A stretch of DNA of 55,947 nt from Erysipelotrichaceae bacterium (GCA_015058955.1 SVBJ01000012.1:1-55947), one strand, 5' to 3'; counted from the stretch's first letter, positions 1 to 7,743 are shown. The notes: generated by a model not told the origin, from the sequence alone. Made by a program: numbers and translations.

Positions 1-28
1 TCCCGTACAGGCTACCATTGTTAATTAA

Positions 29-52
29 CCTGCCGAAAGGCAGGGTTTTTTA
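29..52 (+). terminator. Intrinsic terminator of an upstream gene
   Basis: A 6-bp stem CCTGCC/GGCAGG closed by a GAAA tetraloop is followed by seven T residues. It ends a transcript that enters from the left of the window; that gene is not in view. Confidence 0.85.
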
Positions 53-61
53 TAGTTAACG

Positions 62-79
62 AAGTGAAATAATTCACAA
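62..79. promoter_or_regulatory. Rex-like redox operator
   Basis: The sequence AAGTGAAATAATTCACAA matches 16 of 18 positions of the Gram-positive Rex operator TTGTGAA-N4-TTCACAA; only the two outermost bases on the left differ. A perfect half site TTGTGAAAT lies at 127-135, next to the predicted transcription start. Rex senses the NADH/NAD+ ratio, and the downstream gene encodes an NAD(P)H-flavin enzyme, so the context fits. Binding by Rex is inferred. Confidence 0.5.
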
Positions 80-118
80 ATTGATGCTTCCAGAGTAATA
101 TAAGCAGGAATAATAATA

Positions 119-124
119 TATAAT
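119..124 (+). promoter_or_regulatory. -10 element for the flavin oxidoreductase
   Basis: A consensus TATAAT sits 28 nt before the start codon, but no convincing -35 box lies 17 nt upstream. The promoter may therefore be weak or activator-dependent. A Rex-type half site at 127-135 would cover the start of transcription. Confidence 0.4.
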
Positions 125-151
125 GATTGTGAAATAAAAGGAGAAAATAAT

Positions 152-2101
152 ATGACTTATCAAAAACTGTTTGAGCAGGGCAGGATTGGCAATCTTGAAC
201 TGAAGAACCGTATTGTCATGCCGGCAATGGGATGCTCATTCGCTGAAAGCAGCGGTGAAGCCGGACCTCGCATGATCAAATACTATGCCGACAGAGCCAG
301 AGGCGGAGCCGGACTGATCATTACCGAGATCACCAGAGTTGATGATGAAACAGGAGTAGGAACTCCTAATCAGCTCAGTGTGACCAATACTCATGTAATT
401 CCGCAGCTGCAGCGCCTGGTTGAAGCAGTACATGCCTATAATACCAAGCTGTTTGTTCAGCTGCATCATCCTGGCAACCAGACTCCAAGCCGTCTTATCG
501 GCGGTAAGCAGCCGGTAAGTGCCAGTGATGTTACCTGCAAGGTTATCGGTGAACAGCCAAGAGCCTTGAGTACGGAAGAAGTTGAGACCATGGTCAGAAA
601 GTTCGTAACCGGTGCCGTCATTGCCCAGAAAGCCGGTGCTGACGGCGTTGAGATCCATGCTGCTCATGGTTATCTGGTATCACAGTTCCTTTCACCATAC
701 ACCAACAAGAGAGAAGACAAGTATGGAGGAAGCTTTGAGGGACGATTAAGATTCATTACCGAGATCATCTATGGCATCAAGGCATATTGCGGGCCTAAGT
801 TCCCGATATCGGTCAGAATGAACGGCGATGACTTCCTGCCGGGCGGCCTGGTACTGGAAGATGCCGTAAAGATCGCCAAGTATCTGGAAACACTGGGAGT
901 TTCCTGCATCAATGTAAGCTGCGGCATGTACGATTCCGGTTCAACGATCATTGAACCTTCATATTTCGCTGAAGGATGGAAAAAGCATCTTGGTGCAGCT
1001 GTAAAGGCAGCAGTAGGAATACCGGTAATTGCGGTTGACAACATCAAGCATCCTTCAGTAGCTGAAGCTCTGCTGGAAGAAGGATGCAGTGACTTTGTCG
1101 GTATTGCCAGAGGTTTCCTGGCTGATGCTGACTGGGGTCTGAAGGCTTATCTGGGACAGGATAAGATGATCAGAAAGTGTCTGGGATGCATGGAGTGCTT
1201 CCGCATTCTCAATGACGGAAATCCTCTGGGCTGTACACTTAACCCGGTACTGGGACGTGAATTTGAATACGGTGAAGAAAAGCTGGTTAAAAACGGTAAC
1301 GGACGCAAGGTTGCCGTCATCGGCGGCGGTCCGGCCGGCATGCAGGCAGCAGCAGTACTGGCAAAGAGAGGATTCAAGCCGGTTCTGTTTGAAGCCAAGG
1401 ATAAACTGGGCGGAACCGTAAACCTGGCAGCAATACCTCCATATAAGGGAATGCTGAACGAATTCGTGGAAACACAGGCAGCGGAACTGGAGGCTCTGGG
1501 AGTTGAAGTAAGGCTCAATACTGCGGCAACGATGGAATTAATCAGAGAAGCCGGTGTGGAAGCAGTATTTGTGGCTGCAGGCGGTACTGCCGTCAGACCG
1601 AACATTGAAGGAATTGAAAAGGCAGTAACAGCTGAGGATGTTCTGGCCGGCAAGGAAGCCGTTAACGGTGAAAACATCGTTGTTGTCGGCGGAGGCGTCA
1701 CAGGTCTGGAAACAGCTGAATGGCTGTGTACAATGGGAAAGAAAGCTGTCGTTGTTGAAATGCTTGACAAGGTTGGCGGCAATCTCTATCCAAGTGTCGT
1801 AATGCATCTGGCACAGGAAATCATGAAACGGGGCGGTACGATCCTGAAGGGCAAGGCTCTCTGCGGTGTCTATGACGGTAAGGTTGCCGTTAAGGATACC
1901 AAGAGCGGTGAAGTCAGTGAAATCCCGGCTGATCAGGTAATTCTGGCCATGGGTGTAAGACCATGCAGACCGCTGATTGATGAGCTGAAGGAAGAATTCG
2001 GCAACAAGGTCATTCTGGTTGGCGACAGTGACAGGACAGGTCAGATCTATGATGCGATGCATTCAGCATATGACCGTGCCTTTGTCTATGAAAACAGATA
2101 A
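152..2101 (+). CDS. NADH:flavin oxidoreductase / 2,4-dienoyl-CoA reductase-type enzyme
   Basis: The 649-residue protein has the layout of the FadH/trimethylamine dehydrogenase/BaiCD family. An N-terminal FMN-binding Old Yellow Enzyme TIM barrel (about 1-330) is followed by a 4Fe-4S cysteine cluster (C343, C346, C349, C361) and two Rossmann folds with GGGPAG near 390 and GGGVTG near 511 for FAD and NAD(P)H. The family reduces activated C=C bonds such as enoyl-CoA, enoate or steroid substrates; the substrate here cannot be read from sequence. An AAAGGAG ribosome site lies 8 nt before the ATG. It appears monocistronic, with a Rex-like operator upstream and a terminator at 2113. The cytoplasmic location is inferred from the absence of a signal peptide. 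Confidence 0.92.
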   Translation: MTYQKLFEQGRIGNLELKNRIVMPAMGCSFAESSGEAGPRMIKYYADRARGGAGLIITEITRVDDETGVGTPNQLSVTNTHVIPQLQRLVEAVHAYNTKLFVQLHHPGNQTPSRLIGGKQPVSASDVTCKVIGEQPRALSTEEVETMVRKFVTGAVIAQKAGADGVEIHAAHGYLVSQFLSPYTNKREDKYGGSFEGRLRFITEIIYGIKAYCGPKFPISVRMNGDDFLPGGLVLEDAVKIAKYLETLGVSCINVSCGMYDSGSTIIEPSYFAEGWKKHLGAAVKAAVGIPVIAVDNIKHPSVAEALLEEGCSDFVGIARGFLADADWGLKAYLGQDKMIRKCLGCMECFRILNDGNPLGCTLNPVLGREFEYGEEKLVKNGNGRKVAVIGGGPAGMQAAAVLAKRGFKPVLFEAKDKLGGTVNLAAIPPYKGMLNEFVETQAAELEALGVEVRLNTAATMELIREAGVEAVFVAAGGTAVRPNIEGIEKAVTAEDVLAGKEAVNGENIVVVGGGVTGLETAEWLCTMGKKAVVVEMLDKVGGNLYPSVVMHLAQEIMKRGGTILKGKALCGVYDGKVAVKDTKSGEVSEIPADQVILAMGVRPCRPLIDELKEEFGNKVILVGDSDRTGQIYDAMHSAYDRAFVYENR

Positions 2102-2112
2102 TATACTGATGA

Positions 2113-2136
2113 AAGGCTGTTAAGACAGCCTTTTTC
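2113..2136 (+). terminator. Terminator of the flavin oxidoreductase gene
   Basis: The stem AAGGCTGT/ACAGCCTT has a TAAG loop and is followed by a run of T. It lies 11 nt after the stop codon. Confidence 0.9.
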
Positions 2137-2222
2137 TATTGTTTAGAGTAACTCTAATGCGTGAAAATGTTCTTCAATTACAGAGAAAATATGATAATAT
2201 AATAAACAGAGGTGAAGTTAAC

Positions 2223-2933
2223 ATGAAATATGAAATTTTTGGCGGCGATTTTCCAGCTGTAACAATTTTCCTGGAAGATGGCGAAAGCATTTATACCCAG
2301 GCCGGTGGTTTAGCCTGGATGAGCGACCAGATCAGAATGGATACCAATGTAAAGGGCGGACTGCTGGCAGGCTTCAAGAGAATGCTGTCAGGCGATTCAC
2401 TGTTCATTGCTGACTATGTTGCCGAAGCTCCTAATCAGGAGATTACTCTGTCAGCCAGCCTTCCTGGAACCATTCTTCCAATGGTAATTGATGAAGATCA
2501 TCATTACATATGCCAGAAGGGTGCTTTCCTGGGCGCTACTCAGGGAACGACTGTAGACATGGCTGCTACCAACTCATTCTGGGCTGGTCTGTTCGGCGGT
2601 GAAGGTTTCTTCCTGCAGCATCTGACTGGTGAAGGCCTTGTCTTCGTTGAACTTGACGGTTCAATCAGAGAAATCGATCTTAAGCCTGGTCAGACCATCA
2701 AGGTCGACAGCGGCAACGTTGCCATGTTTGAAGACTGCGTTCAGTATGACATTGAATCAATCAAGGGATTCAAGAACGTTCTGTTCGGCGGTGAAGGTCT
2801 GTTCTTAACTACTCTGACCGGACCTGGTAAGGTATGGCTGCAGACCATGACTGCCAAGGACCTGGCCGGCAGACTTGTTCCATTCCTGCCTACTCCGTCA
2901 TCAACCACAACAACGATTCATACAGGAGACTAA
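2223..2933 (+). CDS. AIM24 / TIGR00266 family protein
   Basis: The 236-residue protein is rich in short beta strands and glycine-containing turns, with repeats such as GGEGFFLQ and GGEGLFLT typical of the AIM24 (TIGR00266) fold. That is a tryptophan-RNA-binding-attenuator-like beta sandwich of unknown cellular role; the mitochondrial homologue is an inner-membrane organiser. The reading frame extends further upstream, but the ATG at 2223 has the better site (GAGGTGAAG, 7-11 nt upstream) and starts with the conserved MKYEIFGGDFPAV. A TATAAT at 2198-2203 is a plausible -10 box. A terminator follows at 2943. It is transcribed alone. Confidence 0.85.
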   Translation: MKYEIFGGDFPAVTIFLEDGESIYTQAGGLAWMSDQIRMDTNVKGGLLAGFKRMLSGDSLFIADYVAEAPNQEITLSASLPGTILPMVIDEDHHYICQKGAFLGATQGTTVDMAATNSFWAGLFGGEGFFLQHLTGEGLVFVELDGSIREIDLKPGQTIKVDSGNVAMFEDCVQYDIESIKGFKNVLFGGEGLFLTTLTGPGKVWLQTMTAKDLAGRLVPFLPTPSSTTTTIHTGD

Positions 2934-2942
2934 AAAAAACTG

Positions 2943-2963
2943 AGGAGGTTCGCCTCCTTTTTC
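2943..2963 (+). terminator. Terminator of the AIM24 gene
   Basis: AGGAGG/CCTCCT with a stable TTCG tetraloop, then T residues. The flanking A-run and CTGA/TCAG extension could let it work in both directions. The next gene's -10 box begins only 11 nt after the stem. Confidence 0.9.
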
Positions 2964-2980
2964 AGTAGTATAATAAATTT

Positions 2981-3523
2981 ATGAAAAATGTTTTGAATAC
3001 GGAAAGGCTGAAACTGAGAAAACTGCAGGAAAGTGATCTCGAGGACATCTTTGAGTGGGCCAGTGATCCGGAAGTAACCAGATACGTTACCTGGAATCCG
3101 CATGAATCCATTGAGGTGACCAGGACCATTCTTGATCTCTGGTTAAGAGAATATGATGATCCAGACTGCTATCGCTATGGCATTGAGCTGAAAGAAACAG
3201 GCAAGCTAGTCGGGATGATCGACGTGGTAGGTTACCGGGAAGGGGTTCCGGAAACAGGATACATTCTGAACAGGAAATACTGGAACAGGGGATACATGAG
3301 TGAAGCACTGGGAGCATTCAGAGATCATCTGCTGGAAAACTTTGATGAACTATTCATCAGGGCAGCCTGCGACAATCACGCCAGCAATGCTGTTATCAGA
3401 AAGAACGGATTTGAGTTTATCGGAACCGAAACGACCATCATGAAGAAAAGCGGACAGCCGGCAATGATTAACCGCTACCGCTATCTGAAGCAGAAAGGAA
3501 AAGCCCATGAAGAAGGCAATTGA
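2981..3523 (+). CDS. GNAT family N-acetyltransferase (RimJ/RimL-like)
   Basis: The 180-residue protein starts with the NTERLKLRKLQESD segment typical of the Acetyltransf_3 branch of GNAT enzymes, carries the WNRGYMSEAL acetyl-CoA-binding segment (RimJ/RimL-type variant of Q/R-x-x-G-x-G/A), and ends with ASNAVIRKNGFEFIG. Members acetylate N-terminal amines of proteins or small molecules; the substrate is unknown. No Shine-Dalgarno sequence precedes the ATG. A TATAAT at 2969-2974 ends only 6 nt upstream of it, so the transcript may be nearly leaderless. The end overlaps the next gene by 17 nt, which indicates co-transcription. Confidence 0.88.
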   Translation: MKNVLNTERLKLRKLQESDLEDIFEWASDPEVTRYVTWNPHESIEVTRTILDLWLREYDDPDCYRYGIELKETGKLVGMIDVVGYREGVPETGYILNRKYWNRGYMSEALGAFRDHLLENFDELFIRAACDNHASNAVIRKNGFEFIGTETTIMKKSGQPAMINRYRYLKQKGKAHEEGN

Positions 3524-3821
3524 AGCAATCAGAAAGTTTAACGAAGAAAGGGACTGGGACCAGTTTCACAGTCCGGCCAATCTGGCCAAGTCCATTTCAA
3601 TAGAAGCCGGCGAACTGCTGGAGTGTTTCCAATGGGGCGGCAGTTATGATAAGGAAGCCGTCTGTGAGGAACTGGCTGATGTCGTCAATTACTGCCTGGT
3701 CATGGCTGATCAGCTTAACGTTGATCTGGAAGAGATCCTGTTACGGAAACTGGAAAAGAACATAGCCAAGTACCCGGTTGAAAAAGCCCGCGGACGCAAT
3801 ACAAAGTACGATAAGCTGTAG
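3507..3821 (+). CDS. MazG-like nucleotide pyrophosphohydrolase
   Basis: This 104-residue all-alpha protein has the two acidic helices of the MazG/dCTPase/RS21-C6 superfamily: E33-x2-E36-x2-E39 in one helix and E54-E55-x2-D58 in the next. These hold the Mg2+ ions that hydrolyse (d)NTPs to NMP and pyrophosphate. The short single-domain form usually acts as a house-cleaning enzyme for non-canonical nucleotides; the exact base preference is not visible. Its start lies inside the acetyltransferase gene with GAAAGGA upstream, so the two are translated from one message. Confidence 0.85.
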   Translation: MKKAIEAIRKFNEERDWDQFHSPANLAKSISIEAGELLECFQWGGSYDKEAVCEELADVVNYCLVMADQLNVDLEEILLRKLEKNIAKYPVEKARGRNTKYDKL

Positions 3822-3826
3822 GGAAT

Positions 3827-3855
3827 TTGCCATAAGGATAAAAGTCTGCTAAAAT
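3827..3855 (+). promoter_or_regulatory. Sigma-A promoter of a leaderless gene
   Basis: TTGCCA, a 17-nt spacer and TAAAAT. The -10 box ends 6 nt before the ATG at 3862, so transcription should start at or within 1-2 nt of the start codon. No ribosome-binding site is present. Confidence 0.7.
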
Positions 3856-3861
3856 CACGTT

Positions 3862-4371
3862 ATGAGTGAACTTTCGGAAAACAAGGTATATCAGAGCTTA
3901 AGAACAGTTTTAGCCGCCGTAGCCGGCATTTCTTTGGCAAATGTCTTTCTGATCAAGATGGAGATTGAAAGGAATCTGCTGTTTTCGGCATTTCTGCCGG
4001 CATTGGGAGCTAACCGCACCGTTTATTTTGCCCCTGAGTTTAATCAGAACCGGGCCATTATCGGCGGAGTAATGCTGATAGGAGCCTTATTTACCTGCTA
4101 TGTGCTTTCCAATAAGAGATGGGTCTGGATGATGATAGCCTTCCTGATCTATCTGATCGATACCTGGTTCATGATCTGGTTCATAGAGGTCGGTGGATAC
4201 AGCTACGCTGAATGGAGCCTGGACATAATTGCACATGTCATCATATTGGCCATACTGCTGCGGGCTGCCGTGATCGGCAAGAACCGGGCAGAGAAAAAGC
4301 CGGTGGAAGAAATGTCCCAGCCGGCTGAAGAGAAAACTGATAATAAGATTGATTACTATGTAGATGATTAA
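3862..4371 (+). CDS. Hypothetical four-helix membrane protein
   Basis: I do not recognise the family. The 169 residues show four hydrophobic segments (about 14-32, 68-86, 89-110 and 122-138) and a charged cytosolic-looking tail of about 30 residues rich in E, K and D. The segment after helix 1 (about 36-66) is only mildly hydrophobic. The start is fixed by a promoter whose -10 box ends 6 nt upstream and by the absence of any other in-frame start with a ribosome site. It is convergent with ribU and shares a bidirectional terminator with it. Confidence 0.75.
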   Translation: MSELSENKVYQSLRTVLAAVAGISLANVFLIKMEIERNLLFSAFLPALGANRTVYFAPEFNQNRAIIGGVMLIGALFTCYVLSNKRWVWMMIAFLIYLIDTWFMIWFIEVGGYSYAEWSLDIIAHVIILAILLRAAVIGKNRAEKKPVEEMSQPAEEKTDNKIDYYVDD

Positions 4372-4399
4372 GACGGCAGAAATGCTGTCTTATTTTTTT
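4369..4399. terminator. Bidirectional terminator
   Basis: A 10-bp stem (one G-U pair) with a GAAA loop and seven T on the plus strand. The stop codons of both convergent genes overlap or touch it. The minus-strand tail is less U-rich, so it is stronger in the plus direction. Confidence 0.85.
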
Positions 4400-4986
4400 A
4401 ATAACGGTGAAACTCTCTTGTATACCAGAGCGGTAATGATTCCCACCAGAATTCCCTTGACCAGATTGAAAAGGGTAACACAGACCAGAACCAGGGAAAG
4501 AGTACTGTTGATGAACGGGAAGATTTTGGTGCCTGCCGCAATGATGGCTTCCAGAGGGAAGTGAGCAATTGAGACATAGGCCGGGATCAGCAGGAAGTAG
4601 TTAAGCAGGTCACCGGCTATTACCATGGAAATGATGCCAACGACGATGCTGATGACGGCACCTTTTCTGGTTCTGTTTTTTTGATAAATGAAGCCGGCCG
4701 GTACGACCAGAGCACATCCCATTAAGAAGTTGGCAAATTCACCGATAAAGGCTGTGTTGGTTCCGTTGAAGACCAGATTCAGCAATACTTTCAGCGCTTC
4801 AATGGCAATGCCAGCCAGAGGTCCTAAGGCAAATGATCCTATCAGGACCGCTACTTCCGAGAAGTCCAGCTTGTAGAAAGACGGGGCAATTGAAGGCAAC
4901 GGGAAGGAAACAAGCATGATGACTACTGCTACGGCAGCCATGATGGCGATCTTGGCTAATGTTTTGATACTGTTTTCTGATGACAT
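4390..4986 (-). CDS. ribU: Riboflavin ECF transporter substrate-binding component RibU
   Basis: The 198-residue protein has six hydrophobic segments and the RibU N-terminal signature, including FPLPSIAPSFYKLDFSEV, which lines the riboflavin site, and an LGPLAGIAIEALKNLL-like helix. As an ECF S component it would bind riboflavin in the membrane and pair with the general EcfT/EcfA energising module encoded elsewhere. The assignment is reinforced by an FMN riboswitch directly upstream. An AAGGAGG site lies 7 nt before the ATG. Excess FMN should switch it off through the hairpin at 5008-5034. Confidence 0.95.
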   Translation of the reverse strand: MSSENSIKTLAKIAIMAAVAVVIMLVSFPLPSIAPSFYKLDFSEVAVLIGSFALGPLAGIAIEALKVLLNLVFNGTNTAFIGEFANFLMGCALVVPAGFIYQKNRTRKGAVISIVVGIISMVIAGDLLNYFLLIPAYVSIAHFPLEAIIAAGTKIFPFINSTLSLVLVCVTLFNLVKGILVGIITALVYKRVSPLLKK

Positions 4987-5007
4987 TTCATATCCTCCTT
5001 AACCTCG

Positions 5008-5034
5008 AAAAAAGAGGTTCATATCAAAACCTCC
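5008..5034 (-). terminator. FMN riboswitch expression-platform terminator
   Basis: On the minus strand GAGGTT and AACCTC form a 6-bp stem around an 8-nt loop and are followed by six U. This is an intrinsic terminator between the aptamer and ribU. The AACCTC arm can also pair with a second GAGGTT at 5001-5006, just before the ribosome site, so the same arm may choose between a termination hairpin and a hairpin next to the Shine-Dalgarno. Confidence 0.7.
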
Positions 5035-5054
5035 AGTTTTTCGTGAAAAGAAAA

Positions 5055-5160
5055 TTCTTCTCTCATCCAGACTTTACTGTCGCCCATGGAATCGCACCAT
5101 GTCAGCCTTAGGCTCGTGGGGTATTACCACCGGTAAGGAATTTCACCTGTCCCTGAAGAT
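5055..5160 (-). promoter_or_regulatory. FMN riboswitch (RFN element)
   Basis: Read on the minus strand, the conserved RFN blocks appear in order: AGGGACAGGTGAAATTCC, ACCGGTGGTAATACCC, CACGAGCC, GGTGCGATTCC, GGGCGACAGTAAAGTC and GGATGAGAGAAGAA. FMN binding is expected to reduce expression of the downstream riboflavin transporter. Confidence 0.97.
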
Positions 5161-5169
5161 TTCCTTATA

Positions 5170-5198
5170 ATTATAGTTTCGTTATGTCAGTGTGTAAA
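5170..5198 (-). promoter_or_regulatory. Promoter of the RFN-ribU transcript
   Basis: On the minus strand TTTACA, a 17-nt spacer and TATAAT. The predicted start falls immediately before the 5-prime arm of the aptamer. Confidence 0.75.
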
Positions 5199-5216
5199 GA
5201 TTACTGCTCAATCATT

Positions 5217-6542
5217 TCAGATTTTCAGCAGATTGATCAGAGCCTTGGTGTAGATCTCGGTCTGCAGTTGCAGTGACTTGAGAGTTACGAATTCATTGTC
5301 ATCATGAATGTGCCAGTTGTATTCGCCGGTGTCACAGCCAAAGGCCACGATGTTCGGCATGCTTCTGGCATAGGTGCCTCCGCCCATGGTAATAGGCTTC
5401 TGATCAGATCCCGTTACTTCATAATAGGCATCCAGCATGCCCTTGATCATCGGATGATCAAGAGGGAAGAACAGAGGGTCGGCGCCTGCAACATTGATAA
5501 CGTGTCCTTCACCGTTGGCAACCAGCTTTTCAGCAATTGGTCCGTTGGTCATGGTTACCGGGAATCTGATGTCGATTGATGCGCAGATGCAGTCATCCTT
5601 CTTTTCAATGACGCCCATGTTGAAGGTCAGTCTGCCATATTGGTCAGCCAGATCAATGCCGAGCTTTTCTCCATAGTATCCGGTACCGATCTTGTTGTGA
5701 TACAAGGTGACGAAGCTGTCATCGATGCCAGCCAGGTATAATGCTTCAAAGCCATGTGACATGGCATTGATGCCTTCTTCCGGGGTGGAAGCATGGGCAG
5801 CCGTACCGAAGACGGTGAGTACGTCATTTTCATATGTATAGCTTAAGCCATTGCTTTTCAGATATTCTGCCAGAACCTTTTCGTCAAAGCAATCCGGAAC
5901 CAGTCTGAAGATGATCTTGGCACACACTGCATTGCCGGCAGTTCCGCCTTTGACATCAAGGATCTTTTCTGATTTTCCGCAGAAGGTCCCGTGCAGCATG
6001 CCTTTTTCACCGAAGACAACAGGGAAGGCGCCGTCAGGTGTAAAGCCGCAGTCAACCGCTCCTTCCTTCTGAACGTAATATCTTACGCAGGCAGAACCGC
6101 TTTCTTCATTGCAGCCCATGATCAGACGGATCCTTTTGTTTATTACCGGCTGGATCTCAGCCAGGATCTTCATGGCATACAGTCCGCACAGAACACCGCC
6201 CTTGTCATCGGAAGTACCGCGGCCATAATACTTGCCGTCAATTTCAACCATTTTGAACGGATCGGTCTTCCAGGTATCGGAAACCGGCACGACGTCGAGA
6301 TGGCCGACGATGCCGATAACTTCATCGCCCTGGCCCATTTCAATGTATCCGACGTAATTGTCAACGTTAACGGCCCTGAAACCTTCTCTTCTCCCCATTT
6401 CCAAAGCAGCATTGAGACAGTCGATGTTTGCCTGCCCGAAAGGCTTGACATCGTCACTGTAGACGGAAGGGTAGGACACCAGTCTGGCCAGATCTTTCAG
6501 CAGAGCCGGTGAATATTCCTGTACTTTTTCTTTTATTGACAT
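5217..6542 (-). CDS. pepV: Dipeptidase PepV (M20 metallopeptidase)
   Basis: The 441-residue protein matches the PepV/Sapep branch of M20 peptidases, which cleave Xaa-His and many other dipeptides in the cytosol with two Zn2+ ions. Visible metal and catalytic residues are H81 and D83 in GHLDVVP, D113 in GRGTSDDKGG and E146/E147 in NEESGS; a late histidine segment (NWHIHDDNE) completes the site. The length is slightly short of the usual ~465. AAAGGAG precedes the ATG by 9-10 nt. It lies 17 nt after the small gene at 6560-6898, so both probably share a transcript. Confidence 0.93.
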   Translation of the reverse strand: MSIKEKVQEYSPALLKDLARLVSYPSVYSDDVKPFGQANIDCLNAALEMGRREGFRAVNVDNYVGYIEMGQGDEVIGIVGHLDVVPVSDTWKTDPFKMVEIDGKYYGRGTSDDKGGVLCGLYAMKILAEIQPVINKRIRLIMGCNEESGSACVRYYVQKEGAVDCGFTPDGAFPVVFGEKGMLHGTFCGKSEKILDVKGGTAGNAVCAKIIFRLVPDCFDEKVLAEYLKSNGLSYTYENDVLTVFGTAAHASTPEEGINAMSHGFEALYLAGIDDSFVTLYHNKIGTGYYGEKLGIDLADQYGRLTFNMGVIEKKDDCICASIDIRFPVTMTNGPIAEKLVANGEGHVINVAGADPLFFPLDHPMIKGMLDAYYEVTGSDQKPITMGGGTYARSMPNIVAFGCDTGEYNWHIHDDNEFVTLKSLQLQTEIYTKALINLLKI

Positions 6543-6559
6543 GATGAATTCTCCTTTAT

Positions 6560-6898
6560 TCAGTTAATGATTCCGGTATTGAGCTCAGAGTCATATTCAG
6601 TGTAATGACGGCTGATCAGTTCCTTGGAATCGCTGATCAGCTGATCGATGAGCTGACGGAATTCTTCTGAGTCTGAATCCATGTCCTTGAGCTCCATGCC
6701 GCGCTGTATCAGGGAAATGATCTCACGGGAAAGAGAGAGCTCTTCAAAGATCTCGGCGGTCAGATCGGAAAGCCAGTAGCTTTCTGCCTGCCGGTAGGAA
6801 ATAAGCTCTTCCTTCAGTGAAACAAAAGTTCCCAGAATGCTGGTCAGCAGCATTGTTTCGAAGTCATATCCGTTCTCAAAGGATTTAGGTATTACCAT
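6560..6898 (-). CDS. Hypothetical small helical protein
   Basis: I do not recognise this 112-residue, acidic, predominantly helical protein. It has no signal or membrane segment. It begins MVIPKSFENGYDF and contains paired acid/leucine helices that could dimerise. A GAGGTG ribosome site lies 6 nt upstream and a TATAAT on the minus strand lies at about 6921-6926. It is the first gene ahead of pepV, but nothing in it suggests a peptidase-related job. Confidence 0.65.
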   Translation of the reverse strand: MVIPKSFENGYDFETMLLTSILGTFVSLKEELISYRQAESYWLSDLTAEIFEELSLSREIISLIQRGMELKDMDSDSEEFRQLIDQLISDSKELISRHYTEYDSELNTGIIN

Positions 6899-6963
6899 AG
6901 ATTCACCTCATTTAAACTTTATTATACAATATGTGGTTTAAAGGTTGCTTAAGAATTGCATAC

Positions 6964-6992
6964 TTGATATAAATTTTTTATAACTGTATAAT
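6964..6992 (+). promoter_or_regulatory. Sigma-A promoter with very short or absent leader
   Basis: TTGATA, 17-nt spacer, TATAAT. The -10 box ends 5 nt before the ATG at 6998 and 23 nt before an alternative ATG at 7016. Confidence 0.75.
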
Positions 6993-6997
6993 CATTT

Positions 6998-7624
6998 ATG
7001 AAAGTTGAGGCGCTTATGAGATTTTTGGAAAAGGTGATAACTACCTTATTAACATTTGTCTTCCTTTATACTCTCATCATGATAGGTGTATATCATTTCA
7101 TCTATCCTTATCCTGTCGGAGCACTTGATGAGATGGAGAGACGGGACGGAGCTTTAACGTACAGACTCATTGATTCCAGGTATCTTGACAAGGATACGAT
7201 CATATATTTCACCAGAAGCAAAAACGGTGCAGGGGACAGAGCTCATGTCGGAACCTATGATTCCCAGCTGCCTACCCTGATTGCCAACTTCAAGTGTGAA
7301 TCTACCAGTTCGCAATATCTGCCGATGGACAGTTACGGAATCCTGAAGACCAATAACCGGGATAATTACTATATTCTCTATGGCGGAACCCGTGACGAGA
7401 ACACCGTTGCGGTAAAGATAGTGTTCTATGGTGAAGATGACAACAACACCTCGATCAGGATCCCGGTAGATGATTTCTTCTTCTACACCGTGGGAATCAA
7501 TCCGGAACTGCTGAATCAGGAAAGCCGTATCTACGGTCTTAACTATGAAGACGGCATAACCTTTGAATACGGCGGTGACGCGCTGATCGAACCAGGATAT
7601 ATCTCAAAGTACAAGGAAAGCTAA
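6998..7624 (+). CDS. Hypothetical membrane-anchored protein
   Basis: The family is not recognised. The 208-residue protein has one N-terminal membrane helix (about 14-34) followed by a soluble domain of mixed strands, with motifs such as YDSQLPTL and DDFFFYTVGINPELL. Type II orientation is likely, placing the domain outside. Start choice is open. The ATG at 6998 would be leaderless, whereas the in-frame ATG at 7016 has GAGG 5 nt upstream and would give MRFLEKVITTLL. It is followed by tRNA-Trp, which has its own promoter. Confidence 0.7.
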   Translation: MKVEALMRFLEKVITTLLTFVFLYTLIMIGVYHFIYPYPVGALDEMERRDGALTYRLIDSRYLDKDTIIYFTRSKNGAGDRAHVGTYDSQLPTLIANFKCESTSSQYLPMDSYGILKTNNRDNYYILYGGTRDENTVAVKIVFYGEDDNNTSIRIPVDDFFFYTVGINPELLNQESRIYGLNYEDGITFEYGGDALIEPGYISKYKES

Positions 7625-7629
7625 AAGTC

Positions 7630-7657
7630 TTGTTAAATCCGGAAAATATGTTAATAT
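7630..7657 (+). promoter_or_regulatory. Promoter of tRNA-Trp
   Basis: TTGTTA and TAATAT separated by 16 nt, 12 nt upstream of the mature tRNA 5-prime end. Confidence 0.5.
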
Positions 7658-7669
7658 ATTAAGTGCTGT

Positions 7670-7743
7670 AGGGGTGTAGTTTAGTGGCAAAACAACGGTC
7701 TCCAAAACCGTTGATGGGGGTTCGATTCCCTCCACCCCTGCCA
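7670..7743 (+). tRNA. tRNA-Trp (CCA anticodon)
   Basis: A complete 74-nt cloverleaf: acceptor stem AGGGGUG/CACCCCU, anticodon arm ACGGU-CUCCAAA-ACCGU with CCA at positions 34-36, T arm containing GGUUCGAUUCC, discriminator G and an encoded 3-prime CCA. It is the only tRNA in the window. Confidence 0.97.
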
